Shown here one piece after another: positions 16,927-25,330 of a stretch of 49,074 bases of DNA. Below the pieces are notes generated by a model. It was not told the DNA's origin and did not search any database. It saw only the letters and a list, made by a program, of their open reading frames with translations. The stretch lies in NCBI GenBank assembly GCA_946187345.1, contig CAMHQD010000018.1:1-49074 (forward strand), written 5' to 3'. Position 1 is the first letter of the stretch. The number at the start of each line of letters is the position of its first letter. Origin of the DNA: an uncultured Porphyromonadaceae bacterium. GTDB taxonomy: Bacteria > Bacteroidota > Bacteroidia > Bacteroidales > Muribaculaceae. The position numbers and the translations under genes were made by a program.

Positions 16927-18885
16927 TTACTTTTTGGAGGCTTTGGCCTTGCGCTTGAGGTCGTTCTCTTTCGCGACATTCTCGCCGGGCTTGGGCTTGC
17001 GCGAGCCGTGGAAACTCAGGTCGGGCGATACTTTCAATTTGTGAAGGTTATCGGTGTCGGTAAACGTGAACGAGCAGCCAACGTCCATAAAACGACGTGG
17101 AGCGACAAGCGAACCGGTCGCCGTCACACCGTCACTCTCCATGTGCACATCCACATTGCTCACGCTCAAGATTTTGTATGCAGCCTTGTCGACGTGGGCC
17201 GTCACCTCGCCAATGGGCAGTTTGCCGCCGCGACCGCGACGGATGGCGGCGGTGCGCTCACCGGAGATGTCAAACTTGAAGTCGGCCGACAGTCCAGCGT
17301 CGCCGATTTCCGGCATGCCGAGCACCTGCCCGACTTCGATTGACGGCGCTTTGATGTTCCCGAACATATATTTGTTCAGCCCGTCGACGGTCATGTTGAA
17401 GTCCACATTGCCGTGGCGGGTGAGCACGCGACCGCCAAAGGTCTCGCGCTTCCAAAAGACGTCGAGCGCGCCGATGTAGTGGATAGCGCCCAAATTGCGC
17501 AACTGCGTCATCATGAAGCGCTTGAACGGGAACTGCTTCAGAATCTTCTCAACCGCTGCCGTCTGCGCCGTCATGCTGCTGATGTCGTAGTGGACTCGCA
17601 ACTGGTGAGAGTCGTGGGTCGCCAGGCCCCACACCGCCCCGCCGGCGTGCAACAGGAACTGCTTGTCGGCCGTGTTGACAACCACGTTCGCGAAGTTAAT
17701 GCGGTCGTTATCACCGCTCATCACCGTGCTCACATATAGCGGCAGCGTGAACCCCTTGAGAATCGGGGCAAACGGCCGCGAGATGTCTTTGAGGATAGCC
17801 TTGACGGTGATAGTTGACGTCTGATAACCCAGTTTGGCGCCGGTCGCGCTATCGGGCAGCGTGAACACGCCGCGACCGACGTTCACCTCGGTGTCGCCCT
17901 GGCGGACATATATGTCGCTCGCCGTCACACAACGAGACGTGGCCGCCACCGTGCAGCGCACCTCGCGCAGGTCGATTCCGGTCACCGTGTCGCGCGCCTC
18001 AAGGTGCTCGAGCACGGCGTGGACGCTATCGGCCGCGGCGTGGTCGATTATCATCCGCAGTGAGGCTGTCAGGTCCAGATGGTCAACGTCAAAGAAACCG
18101 CGGTGAGGCTTACCGGCATTCTTGCGCGGCCGGTGGTTATTGGTGACGAAGCGCACTCCGTCAAGGTCCAACTTGCCGTCATCAAGGTGAATCGTGCCCA
18201 CGGCAACGCTGCGGTCAACCATAATACCCTTGCGGTTGACGCGAGCCCAACTGTAGCCCAGTTCCTCACCGCGCAGCGTGGGCAAGTCAGTGCCGTGCAG
18301 GCGGCAGTCCAACTTGCCGAGCCACAACGAGTCGGAGTTATAAAACACCTTGACGCGCTCCAACTTGACGCGGTCCACGTCCACAGTGAACTTCGTGCCG
18401 CCGGTGTCCTCTTCGCCGGGCTTTAGGGCATCAACAAGGAATTGGTAGTTGGCGACCGAATCGCTGTCAGAGCGCACAACCCGGGCGTTAACGTCGGTGA
18501 GAATGGCGTCGGTCACTCGCACCTCGCCGTCCATCAAGCGCCGCACGTCAACATCGGCCCGCAACTCGCCGGCCTGCAGCAGTTGCCTGCCCTGCAGGTC
18601 GTCAATAGCGAGCCCGTGCAGACACACGTCCTGCGTCAGCAGGTCGATGCTCACCTTCTCGAGCGCCACGTGCGTGCCCAGTTTGTCGCTCAGCACCGTC
18701 AGCGCGCGACCCATCAGCCAGTTCTGCACCGGGCCGCAGTTAAGCAGCAACGCCGCCACAATCAGCAACACCGCAATCGAGCCGACGGTCCAGACACCCA
18801 CCTTGAGACAACGCCTCAAGAGCCTCCCCCTTCCCCCTCCTAAAGGAGGGGGTGCTTGAGTATTATCTGTATTCTTTTCAGACAT
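16927..18885 (-). CDS. AsmA/TamB-N-like envelope protein
   Basis: A 652-residue protein anchored by one N-terminal helix (VGVWTVGSIAVLLIVAALLL). The next stretch, VQNWLMGRALTVLSDKLGTH, then LHGLAIDDLQGRQLLQAGEL, is the pattern of AsmA- and TamB-type N-termini that begin bridge-like lipid-transfer proteins. The rest is strand-rich. The C-terminal DUF490/TamB domain of full TamB proteins (about 1,400 residues) is absent, so it is a short AsmA-like member. The C-terminus is highly basic. Start at 18885 (MSEKNTDNTQ). Residues 11-21 (APPPLGGGRGR) are encoded by a copy of the dispersed GC-rich palindrome, ahead of the membrane helix. A role in outer-membrane lipid or protein homeostasis is inferred from the family only. 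Confidence 0.7.
   Translation of the reverse strand: MSEKNTDNTQAPPPLGGGRGRLLRRCLKVGVWTVGSIAVLLIVAALLLNCGPVQNWLMGRALTVLSDKLGTHVALEKVSIDLLTQDVCLHGLAIDDLQGRQLLQAGELRADVDVRRLMDGEVRVTDAILTDVNARVVRSDSDSVANYQFLVDALKPGEEDTGGTKFTVDVDRVKLERVKVFYNSDSLWLGKLDCRLHGTDLPTLRGEELGYSWARVNRKGIMVDRSVAVGTIHLDDGKLDLDGVRFVTNNHRPRKNAGKPHRGFFDVDHLDLTASLRMIIDHAAADSVHAVLEHLEARDTVTGIDLREVRCTVAATSRCVTASDIYVRQGDTEVNVGRGVFTLPDSATGAKLGYQTSTITVKAILKDISRPFAPILKGFTLPLYVSTVMSGDNDRINFANVVVNTADKQFLLHAGGAVWGLATHDSHQLRVHYDISSMTAQTAAVEKILKQFPFKRFMMTQLRNLGAIHYIGALDVFWKRETFGGRVLTRHGNVDFNMTVDGLNKYMFGNIKAPSIEVGQVLGMPEIGDAGLSADFKFDISGERTAAIRRGRGGKLPIGEVTAHVDKAAYKILSVSNVDVHMESDGVTATGSLVAPRRFMDVGCSFTFTDTDNLHKLKVSPDLSFHGSRKPKPGENVAKENDLKRKAKASKK
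18822..18854 (-). repeat. Dispersed GC-rich palindrome, copy 2 (in coding sequence)
   Basis: This is the exact reverse complement of copy 3 (18991-19023) over more than 30 bases (core CCCCTCCTTTAGGAGGGG). It lies in frame within the N-terminus of the AsmA-like gene and encodes PPPLGGGRG. Copies 2 and 3 form an inverted pair flanking the divergent promoter region. Confidence 0.9.
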
Positions 18886-18990
18886 GAAAATTACAAATTG
18901 ATGAATGAGACCACAAAAATACAAAAATTAGTGCGAATATTCTGCCGTAAATTTGTAATTTTGTGGTTTGAAATAAAGAGCCCACTTATC

Positions 18991-19023
18991 ACCCCCTCCT
19001 TTAGGAGGGGGAAGGGGGAGGCC
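18991..19023 (+). repeat. Dispersed GC-rich palindrome, copy 3
   Basis: The core CCCCTCCTTTAGGAGGGG is followed by GAAGGGGGAGGCC. It lies just upstream of the metallophosphoesterase start (19045). Together with the preceding 18953-18990 sequence (TAATTTTGTGGTTTGAA) it resembles the block at 31752-31833 upstream of the MATE gene. Confidence 0.9.
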
Positions 19024-19044
19024 TGAAATGTATAACGCTTTCTG

Positions 19045-19863
19045 ATGAGCAACCTCAAGATACAATATGCGAGCGACCTGCACCTGGAAATGAGCGGTTG
19101 TAGCGCCTATATACATGAGCACCCTCTCGTGCCGTCGGCCCCGGTGCTGCTGCTCGCCGGCGACATCCACGTCATCGGCTCGCCTTTCTTTGCCGGTCAC
19201 CGGTTTTGGGACTGGTGTGCCGATAACTTCGAGCGCACCGTCATCGTGCCGGGCAACCACGAGTACTACGGCGGCGAGCCGGCTGTCGACGACACCGTCA
19301 ACGCCCCCGACGGCTGGCGGTGGGACGTGCGGGACAATGTCACCTACGTCAACAACCGCGCCGTCACGTTGCCTGACCTCGACCTCACCGTGCTGGCCAC
19401 AACCTTGTGGAGCCCCGTTGACCCGCTCAACGAGCCGGCCGTCAACACCCGTATGAACGACTGCCGCCTTATCCGCTACGGCGACGGCATCCTCAACGCC
19501 TCCGGTATGACGGCAATGCACCGCCGTTGCCTTGACTGGCTCGGCAAGGCCCTCAACGAGTGTCACACCGGCCACAAAGTGGTGCTCACCCACCACTGCC
19601 CCGCCATCATCGAGGATCCCCGCTACGGCACCAATAACCTCTCGAGCGCCTTTGTCATGCCACTCGAGCATTTTGTGGAGAGCAGCGGCGCCGACGCGTG
19701 GGTCTTCGGCCACACCCACTACAACGCCGGCCGCGGCCGGCGTCTTGGCTCCACCACCCTGCTGGTCAACCAACTCGGCTATGCCCCGGACGACGTCTGC
19801 CCCGACTTCGACCCCGCCGCCACCTTCACCCTGCCAGCGATTCCATCTTTTTCCGATAACTAA
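19045..19863 (+). CDS. Cytosolic calcineurin-like metallophosphoesterase
   Basis: A 272-residue protein without a signal peptide. The metal-binding motifs are complete and in order: YASDLHLEM (DxH), LLLAGDIHV (GD), VPGNHEYYGG (GNH[E/D]), LTHHCP and VFGHTHYNAG (GHTH). It is a single-domain phosphoesterase of the Ser/Thr-phosphatase-like superfamily; the substrate is unknown. It diverges from the AsmA-like gene and is followed 70 bases later by the DUF4421 gene in the same direction. Coding GC is high, with strong use of GCC and GAC codons. Confidence 0.88.
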   Translation: MSNLKIQYASDLHLEMSGCSAYIHEHPLVPSAPVLLLAGDIHVIGSPFFAGHRFWDWCADNFERTVIVPGNHEYYGGEPAVDDTVNAPDGWRWDVRDNVTYVNNRAVTLPDLDLTVLATTLWSPVDPLNEPAVNTRMNDCRLIRYGDGILNASGMTAMHRRCLDWLGKALNECHTGHKVVLTHHCPAIIEDPRYGTNNLSSAFVMPLEHFVESSGADAWVFGHTHYNAGRGRRLGSTTLLVNQLGYAPDDVCPDFDPAATFTLPAIPSFSDN

Positions 19864-19933
19864 CGCCGCCCTGTATGCAGTCACCTCGTGGCTGCCATCT
19901 ATCGACAATCAGCAGCAAATCAAACATCCGAAT

Positions 19934-21133
19934 ATGAAACATCTACTATTGATACTGACAATTCTAACGGCGGCGGTGGCTGCCGCGCAGCCCGTGGACA
20001 GAGTCGCAGTTGCGCCCGCGGATAGTGTCGCCGTTGCAACGGTGGACAGCGTGGCCGTCACGCCCATGGACAGCGTTGTCGCACATCGAGTGGACAGCGT
20101 GGCGGCCGTGGCGGCGGCCAACACCACCCATTGGTTCAAGGAACTCAAGCGCGGCAAAGTGGACTTTGAGAGCGGACGCATTCGCTACCCGAAGTTTATC
20201 CGCTTTGTCTATAACACCGTCAAACTCTATCACCGCATCCTCAACAACTACGACACCACCTACGTGCAGGGCTACGGCAAGAAATTCCGCATCACCCTCA
20301 AGAACAACAACTGGCTCGACAACTACGACTGCGAGCCGTTTGAGAACACGCGCATCGAGTTCCTCGGCAGTTCGTCGAGCAGCATCGGCCTCTACCTGTC
20401 GGCCCTCGGCCTCTCGCTGGGCTACTCGATTGACGTGGACCGCATCGTGGGCAAGCGCAGCACAAGCAAGAAAATCGAAATCGGATACAACAACGCCCGC
20501 TTCAACATCGAGTTCTTCCACATGACCAACAAGGGCGCCATGACGATGGTCTTCCGCGACTTCGAGGCCAAAGAGAAATCGCGTATTGAGAAATTCACCG
20601 GCATCAGGCGGAAATCATGGTCGCTGAGCGCCAACTATTTCTTCAATCACCGCCGTTATGCCCACACGTCGGTCTATGGCTGCTCAAAGCGGCAGATGAA
20701 AAGCGCCGGCACGTGGATGGCCGGCTTTAGGGTTTCGCACCAGAGTTTCAACACCAAGGTCGACGAACTGCCGCAGGAGTATTTTTATCCTGAGGAACTG
20801 AAAGAGATGAAGGACGAGACCATGTTTGAGTACACCGACTACTGCCTCAGCGGCGGCTACGGCTACAACTGGGTACTCGGTCCAAAGTGGATCATCAACG
20901 GCACGCTGCAACTGTTCACCGGCCTCAAGCACGCCCACAAGGTATCGACCAGCGACGGCGGCCGCAACTTCTGGTCGGCTAACGGCAAGGTGCGCGTTGG
21001 CGTGAGTTACAACCACCGCAGTTTCTTCATCAGTCCGCAAGCCTACCTCGATACCCACTTCTTCAACACGGGCGAGTACCGCTTCCGCAGTTTCCTGATT
21101 GACTTCACCATCATCACCGGCTTCCGCTTCTGA
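19934..21133 (+). CDS. DUF4421 family outer-membrane protein
   Basis: A 399-residue protein with signal peptide (MKHLLLILTILTAAVAAAQ). Residues 21-60 consist of degenerate repeats of the form DSVAV (VAVAPADSVAVATVDSVAV and onward). The main domain carries the DUF4421 pattern: YDTTYVQGYGKKFRITLKNN, followed by transmembrane-type strands ending IITGFRF with a terminal Phe. DUF4421 proteins are predicted Bacteroidota outer-membrane proteins without a known function. The start at 19934 gives the signal peptide. The longer open frame upstream overlaps the phosphoesterase gene and is not used. Confidence 0.82.
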   Translation: MKHLLLILTILTAAVAAAQPVDRVAVAPADSVAVATVDSVAVTPMDSVVAHRVDSVAAVAAANTTHWFKELKRGKVDFESGRIRYPKFIRFVYNTVKLYHRILNNYDTTYVQGYGKKFRITLKNNNWLDNYDCEPFENTRIEFLGSSSSSIGLYLSALGLSLGYSIDVDRIVGKRSTSKKIEIGYNNARFNIEFFHMTNKGAMTMVFRDFEAKEKSRIEKFTGIRRKSWSLSANYFFNHRRYAHTSVYGCSKRQMKSAGTWMAGFRVSHQSFNTKVDELPQEYFYPEELKEMKDETMFEYTDYCLSGGYGYNWVLGPKWIINGTLQLFTGLKHAHKVSTSDGGRNFWSANGKVRVGVSYNHRSFFISPQAYLDTHFFNTGEYRFRSFLIDFTIITGFRF

Positions 21134-21140
21134 TGAAAAG

Positions 21141-21200
21141 TTGACCGTTGACCGTTAACCGGGCGTTGCCATTTCGGTCAACGGTCAACGGTTAACCTTT
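21141..21200. repeat. Heptamer repeat hairpin, TTGACCG family
   Basis: The left arm TTGACCGTTGACCGTTAACC (21141-21160) and the right arm GGTCAACGGTCAACGGTTAACC (21176-21197) are built from 7-base units that pair with each other around a 15-base loop. It lies between the DUF4421 stop and the terminator. A related copy lies in frame inside the FAD/Fe-S dehydrogenase gene at 26428-26460. Confidence 0.85.
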
Positions 21201-21203
21201 AGA

Positions 21204-21260
21204 AACAACAAAGCCTCGCGGCGGCGACATCAAGTCGCGAGCCACGAGGCTTTTGTTGTT
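21204..21260. terminator. Bidirectional rho-independent-type terminator
   Basis: A stem AACAACAAAGCCTCG (21204-21218) pairs with CGAGGCTTTTGTTGTT (21245-21260, one bulge), with an inner hairpin GGCGACATCAAGTCGC-like loop, followed by TTTTT on the plus strand. It sits between the convergent DUF4421 and wHTH genes and could serve both. Confidence 0.85.
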
Positions 21261-21340
21261 TTTTTGACCGGCGCGCTGTTATGCCTCACGGCATAGCGAT
21301 TGGCGCGGTCATCTGTAGCACCTTAAAAATTCCGTCAGCC

Positions 21341-21544
21341 TTAAAGCAGAGTGACCTCCACATCGGCCTCGGTCTCGGCGATGGCAATCTTGCCCTCGCG
21401 GGCCAGCCAACCGAGTGCGGCATAGAGCTCGTTCACTTTCAGCTTGGTTGCTTTCTTGATAGCCTTCAGTGCCAAAGTAGCCTTTGCCTCATCAAGGGCG
21501 TTCCAAACCAGACCGGCCCATGTACCAATAAGTTCTGCGTTCAT
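21341..21544 (-). CDS. Winged helix-turn-helix protein (DUF2582 family)
   Basis: A 67-residue protein, MNAELIGTWAGLVWNALDE followed by a wing-type fold (LYAALGWLAREGKIAIAET). It matches the DUF2582 winged-helix family, short Bacteroidota proteins thought to bind nucleic acid; targets are unknown. The gene stands alone with its own strong promoter and the shared terminator downstream, so it is an independent transcript and probably abundant. Confidence 0.85.
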   Translation of the reverse strand: MNAELIGTWAGLVWNALDEAKATLALKAIKKATKLKVNELYAALGWLAREGKIAIAETEADVEVTLL

Positions 21545-21595
21545 AAACCTAAAAATTTAATAACCTAATAAAACAATCTGTCTTGAAAAACGCTG

Positions 21596-21627
21596 CAAAA
21601 TTATAAATAACTTTTGAATTGACAAAA
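21596..21627 (-). promoter_or_regulatory. Promoter of the wHTH gene
   Basis: TTTTG (21627-21623), a 19-base spacer and TAATTTTG (21603-21596) on the minus strand form a near-ideal Bacteroidota housekeeping promoter. The start codon is 52 bases downstream. Confidence 0.8.
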
Positions 21628-21861
21628 TTTTTCTCCAAAAAAGTTACAATTTGCCACATTTTAGCCTCTTTTTGCCCACTAAAACCATCAAAACAGGCGA
21701 CAAACGCACTCCTAAATTATAAACATGAATTACTATAAATTAATCATGTATTTTAATGAGGATATAATAAAACTTATCTTTGTTGACCTAATTGTCTTCA
21801 CATCCTCATTGCGTCAAAGTCCCACACCACCCTCCTATTAGAGAGAGTGTGGGCTAAAACA

Positions 21862-21894
21862 ACGGGTGGCGCCGCGCCACGCGGTGCCACCCGT
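21862..21894 (-). terminator. Strong hairpin, probable terminator of the remnant gene
   Basis: ACGGGTGGCGCCGCG and CGCGGTGCCACCCGT pair over 15 bases with one mismatch (G:T wobble) and a 3-base loop. On the minus strand it is followed by TTGTTTTAG. It lies 46 bases after the stop of the truncated secreted-protein gene, so a complete terminator survives although the gene's 5' part is gone. Confidence 0.7.
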
Positions 21895-21940
21895 CACTTG
21901 GGTTATAGTCAGATAATGTGTGTGGTTGCTTGCCTGTGAG

Positions 21941-22405
21941 TTATCGCACTACCTTGACTGCCGTCTGAGAGCCGTCGGAATGGGTTGTCACCACGATGTT
22001 GAAGCCGGCAAACGGCTCGGACGAGGCAACGCCCTGCAGGTTGTAGTAGGTCACTCCGGTGATGTCGGCCGAGGCCTTGATGTCGTTAACGGACGTGACA
22101 ACACTCGTCGATGCAGTCCAGTTGAGCGTGAAATCGCTATGCTCGTCAACAGCGATGGCATCCTTGTCGAGTTTCACATTATATTTATAGGTCACAGTGC
22201 CCGAGGCGTTGTCGCCGTCCTCGGTAATGTCTTTCAGCACAAGGATGTCACCAATCACCTGGCTGGCGTTCACGTTGTCGACCGTGGCCGCAGCGCGACG
22301 AGGTGCACCGTTGCTGCCGCGGGTGCCGTTCAAAATGTCACCTCTGGTCCAACTGGTGCGGTCCACAAGCGACACATCAAAGTGCGACACTTTTTCCTCA
22401 CCTAC
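21941..22405 (-). pseudogene. 5'-truncated remnant of a large secreted protein (C-terminal part)
   Basis: About 154 codons remain after an in-frame TGA at 22408-22406. There is no ATG and no signal peptide; the first possible start is GTG (22390). The tail VTYYNLQGVASSEPFAGFNI, then VVTTHSDGSQTAVKVVR, is the C-terminal domain found on many secreted proteins of Muribaculaceae and Prevotella relatives. The preceding strand-rich stretch (VYKYNV-like repeats, FTLNWTAS) is also typical of the ends of large surface proteins. No upstream part is found in either frame before the MurT gene. I conclude it is a decayed fragment, not a functional small protein. Confidence 0.65.
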
Positions 22406-22488
22406 TCAAAACAATTAACCGAAAATCATTACACTTTAACTATTTTTCACGACCGGGACAAGACCGCGCCCCACATCGCCGCGCAAAA

Positions 22489-22523
22489 ACTTTGCACTTC
22501 GTACTTCACACTTCACACTTTTT
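22489..22523 (+). repeat. Five tandem heptamers ACTTNNN
   Basis: Units ACTTTGC, ACTTCGT, ACTTCAC, ACTTCAC and ACTTTTT follow in perfect 7-base register immediately upstream of the -7 box (22527) of the salvage cluster. Confidence 0.75.
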
Positions 22524-22526
22524 TAT

Positions 22527-22534
22527 TAACTTTG
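22527..22534 (+). promoter_or_regulatory. -7 box of the peptidoglycan-salvage cluster
   Basis: TAACTTTG matches TAnnTTTG, 48 bases before the permease ATG. The -33 region falls inside the ACTTCAC heptamers and has no clear TTTG, so activation by a regulator is possible. Confidence 0.5.
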
Positions 22535-22581
22535 CACATCCTAAAAACAACTTCTTTCCGGTAACCAACCATTAACTGACT

Positions 22582-23937
22582 ATGAGCGAGAAACCAACAA
22601 ACAGCAATGTGTCTCCGTGGGTGTGGATTCCGACGCTTTACTTCGCCGAAGGCATCCCATATTTTATCGTCAACAACATCTCGGTGCTCATGCTCGCAAA
22701 GATGGGCGTGCCTAACGACCAAATGGCATTCTTCACCAGCCTACTTTACCTCCCGTGGGTCATCAAGCCGTTCTGGAGCCCGTTTGTCGACATTATACGC
22801 ACCAAGCGATGGTGGATTGTGGCCATGCAGGTGATTATGGCCGCCGCGTTCATCTTGCTCACAATGCTCATGCCCAAGCCCGAGCCGGCGATGATCGCCG
22901 GCACGCAGACGCCCATCAGCATGTTCTATGTCACACTGCTGCTGTTCACCGTCACCGCATTCGCCAGCGCCACTCACGACATCGCAGCCGACGGCTTCTA
23001 TATGCTCGCCCTCTCGCAAAAAAACCAGGCCGCGTTCGTGGGCATACGCTCAACATTCTACCGCCTCGCTAACATCTTCGGACAGGGCGTGCTGGTATAT
23101 ATCGCCGGCGTGATTGAGACCAAGTATAACGACATCCCGCTCTCGTGGACCGTCACAATGGGCATCAGTGCCGCAATCTTTGCCTGCGTCACGATTTACC
23201 ACCTTTTCTTTATACCGCGCCCCGAGGCCGACAAGCCGGTGAGCGTCGCCGGCCAAGACGGCCCTCACATCGGCTTTGCGCAACGCGCCAAAACCATCTT
23301 GATTGACTTCGGCCACACATTCGCCACATTTTTCACAAAACCCGGACTATGGTTGGCAATCATCTTCATGCTGCTATACCGCCTGCCGGAGGCCTTCCTG
23401 CTCAAACTCTGCACACCGTTCCTCGTGGATAGCGCGGAACACGGCGGCCTTGCCATGAGCACCGAGGACGTCGGTCTGGTCTATGGCACCATCGGCGTCA
23501 TCTTCCTCACCGTGGGCGGCATCCTGGGCGGCATCTACGCCTCGCGCGTGGGCCTCAAGAAGTCGTTGTGGGTAATGGCGGCCTGCATGACGCTGCCATG
23601 CCTCACGTTCTGCTATCTGGCCGAGTGCCTGCCCTCTAACATCTGGGCCATCGGCACGGCCGTCGCCATCGAGCAGTTTGGATACGGCTTCGGCTTCACC
23701 GCCTATATGCTCTACATGATTTACTTCAGCGAGGGCGAGTACAAGACAAGCCACTATGCCATCTGCACGGCGTTCATGGCGCTGAGCATGATGTTGCCGG
23801 GAATGGTCGCCGGATGGCTGCAGATGAAGTTAGGCTACGCCAACTTCTTCTGGATGGTCATCGCCTGCTGCGTCGCCACCCTTATCGTCACTTGGCTCGT
23901 CGACCGACGCATCGACCCCGACTACGGCCGCAAATAA
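22582..23937 (+). CDS. AmpG/MurT-like MFS permease (muropeptide or MurNAc uptake)
   Basis: A 451-residue major-facilitator protein with 12 predicted membrane helices. The first helix region WIPTLYFAEGIPYFIVNNIS and VIKPFWSPFVDIIRTKRWWI are typical of AmpG-type permeases, which import anhydromuropeptides or, in the Tannerella MurT type, N-acetylmuramic acid. It is the first gene of a five-gene plus-strand cluster with a NamZ-like muramidase and a MurK-like kinase, which supports an amino-sugar substrate from peptidoglycan. The C-terminus (RIDPDYGRK) is directly followed by a GGTTGAG heptamer tract. Alternative: another solute of the AmpG family; the context argues against this. Confidence 0.85.
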   Translation: MSEKPTNSNVSPWVWIPTLYFAEGIPYFIVNNISVLMLAKMGVPNDQMAFFTSLLYLPWVIKPFWSPFVDIIRTKRWWIVAMQVIMAAAFILLTMLMPKPEPAMIAGTQTPISMFYVTLLLFTVTAFASATHDIAADGFYMLALSQKNQAAFVGIRSTFYRLANIFGQGVLVYIAGVIETKYNDIPLSWTVTMGISAAIFACVTIYHLFFIPRPEADKPVSVAGQDGPHIGFAQRAKTILIDFGHTFATFFTKPGLWLAIIFMLLYRLPEAFLLKLCTPFLVDSAEHGGLAMSTEDVGLVYGTIGVIFLTVGGILGGIYASRVGLKKSLWVMAACMTLPCLTFCYLAECLPSNIWAIGTAVAIEQFGYGFGFTAYMLYMIYFSEGEYKTSHYAICTAFMALSMMLPGMVAGWLQMKLGYANFFWMVIACCVATLIVTWLVDRRIDPDYGRK

Positions 23938-23943
23938 AAAAGG

Positions 23944-24026
23944 GTTGAGGGGTTGAGAGGTTGAGGGGTTGAGCCATTTGCTGCCGCAAATGGAGATAAA
24001 TGTAGTGCCTGGCCTTGGCCTGGCCG
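23944..24026 (+). repeat. Composite repeat, copy A: GGTTGAG heptamers, hairpin, TGTAGGGCTTGGCC module
   Basis: The parts in order are: GGTTGAGG-type units (23943-23973), a hairpin CCATTTGC-TGCC-GCAAATGG (23974-23993), and TGTAGTGCCTGGCCTTGGCC plus TGGCCG (24001-24026). Copy B at 25331-25413 has the same three parts in the same order. The two copies flank the NamZ-like gene as direct repeats. Confidence 0.9.
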
Positions 24027-24040
24027 TTACTGAAACAAAA

Positions 24041-24076
24041 AGATTTTAGAAAGATTTCCCACGTGACAACGTGGCC
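24041..24076 (+). repeat. GATTTT-GAAAGATTTCC module with hairpin, copy 1
   Basis: AGATTTTAGAAAGATTTCCC is followed by hairpin CCACGT-GACA-ACGTGG (24059-24074). The same leader followed by a different hairpin occurs at 39398-39429 and, inverted, at 39299-39334. It lies in the leader of the NamZ-like gene, 20 bases before its ATG. Confidence 0.8.
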
Positions 24077-24095
24077 TAAAATTAACTTAAATACA

Positions 24096-25328
24096 ATGAA
24101 ACGAATAATAGCAATCGTGGCGGCGATGGCCGCCCTGATGGCCGCGGCACAGACTGTCAAACCCGGCATCGAGGTGCTGCGCGACGGCGGCTTCCGTGAA
24201 CTGCAAGGCAAGCGCGTGGGACTGGTCACCAACCCAAGCGGCATCGACAACAACCTGCGCTCCACAGTCGACATCCTCAACGAGGCGCCCGGCGTGAAAC
24301 TCGTCGCCCTCTTCGGACCGGAACACGGTGTGCGCGGCAACGCCCACGCTGGCGACGCCGTCACCGACGCGGTCGACCCCAAGACCGGCGTGAAAATGTA
24401 CTCGCTCTTCGGCAAGACCCACAAGCCCACCGCCGACATGCTCCGAGACCTCGACGTGCTCGTCTATGACATCCAGGACGTGGGCTGCCGCAGTTACACG
24501 TTCTACGCCACTATGGGCGTGTGTATGGAGGCCTGCGCCGAGCAGGGCAAGGAGTTTATGGTCCTTGACCGCCCCAACCCGCTGGGAGGCAACAAGGTGG
24601 AGGGCTGCCTGGTGGAGCCGGGATACTTCTCGTTTGTCAGCAAGTACGCTATCCCCTACGTCTATGGTCTCACGCCGGGCGAACTCGCCCGCTACCTCAA
24701 CGAGGAGGGACTCATCGCCAAGAAGGCAAAACTCACCGTCATCCCCATGCGGGGCTGGACACGAGACATGAAATTCCGCGACACCGGTATGCCGTGGGTT
24801 CTACCCTCACCCAATATCCCCACTCCCGAGAGCGCGTTCTTCTACCCGTTGAGCGGCATCGCCGGCGAACTTTACACGTTCAACATCGGCGTGGGCTACA
24901 CCCTGCCCTTTGAGATGTTTGCCGCCACATGGGCCGATGCCGACCGCGTTTGCGACGCGATGAACGCACTCCGGCTGCCGGGCCTCAACTTCCGCCCAAT
25001 CAACGTCAAGCCCTTCTGGGTGACGAGTGTCGACGTCAACAAGGAGAAAAAAGAGGTGCACGGTGTGCAGACCTACATCACCGATGTTGACGCCGCCAAC
25101 CTCACCCTCACCCAATTCTACTTCCTCCAAGTTATCCACGAACTGTACCCCGATTTCAAAATATTTGACCAGAACCCGAAGCGGCACGCGATGTTCGACA
25201 AGGTGTGCGGCACCAAGGAAATCCGCGAGCGCTTCATGAAGCGTTACCGCGTGGAGGACATCGCACCCTATTGGAACAAGGACAACGAGTCCTTCAAAAA
25301 GAAATCCTCCAAATACTACCTTTATTAA
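24096..25328 (+). CDS. namZ: NamZ-like exo-beta-N-acetylmuramidase (DUF1343)
   Basis: A 410-residue exported protein (MKRIIAIVAAMAALMAAAQ signal) of the DUF1343 family. Its characterised member, Bacillus subtilis NamZ/YbbC, removes terminal MurNAc from peptidoglycan fragments. Family motifs are present: GLVTNPSGID near 45, ALFGPEHGVRG near 80, VYDIQDVGCRSYTFYATM near 130, LDRPNPLGG and PWVLPSPNIPT. The length is as expected for the family. The start at 24096 gives the signal peptide. It sits between the permease and the dehydrogenase, so it would release MurNAc in the periplasm for uptake. Direct repeats flank the gene on both sides. Confidence 0.88.
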   Translation: MKRIIAIVAAMAALMAAAQTVKPGIEVLRDGGFRELQGKRVGLVTNPSGIDNNLRSTVDILNEAPGVKLVALFGPEHGVRGNAHAGDAVTDAVDPKTGVKMYSLFGKTHKPTADMLRDLDVLVYDIQDVGCRSYTFYATMGVCMEACAEQGKEFMVLDRPNPLGGNKVEGCLVEPGYFSFVSKYAIPYVYGLTPGELARYLNEEGLIAKKAKLTVIPMRGWTRDMKFRDTGMPWVLPSPNIPTPESAFFYPLSGIAGELYTFNIGVGYTLPFEMFAATWADADRVCDAMNALRLPGLNFRPINVKPFWVTSVDVNKEKKEVHGVQTYITDVDAANLTLTQFYFLQVIHELYPDFKIFDQNPKRHAMFDKVCGTKEIRERFMKRYRVEDIAPYWNKDNESFKKKSSKYYLY

Positions 25329-25330
25329 AA

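Larger units (their letters stand above)
21545..21940. other. AT-rich intergenic region with promoter and terminator
   Basis: About 396 bases between the wHTH start and the end of the pseudogene remnant. Beyond the promoter (21596-21627) and the hairpin (21862-21894) I see no gene or repeat; 21640-21840 is AT-rich with short homopolymer runs. Confidence 0.5.

Noticed and set aside
19532-19933. Long N-terminal extension of the DUF4421 gene
   Set aside because: It overlaps the phosphoesterase gene in another frame; the signal peptide starts at 19934.
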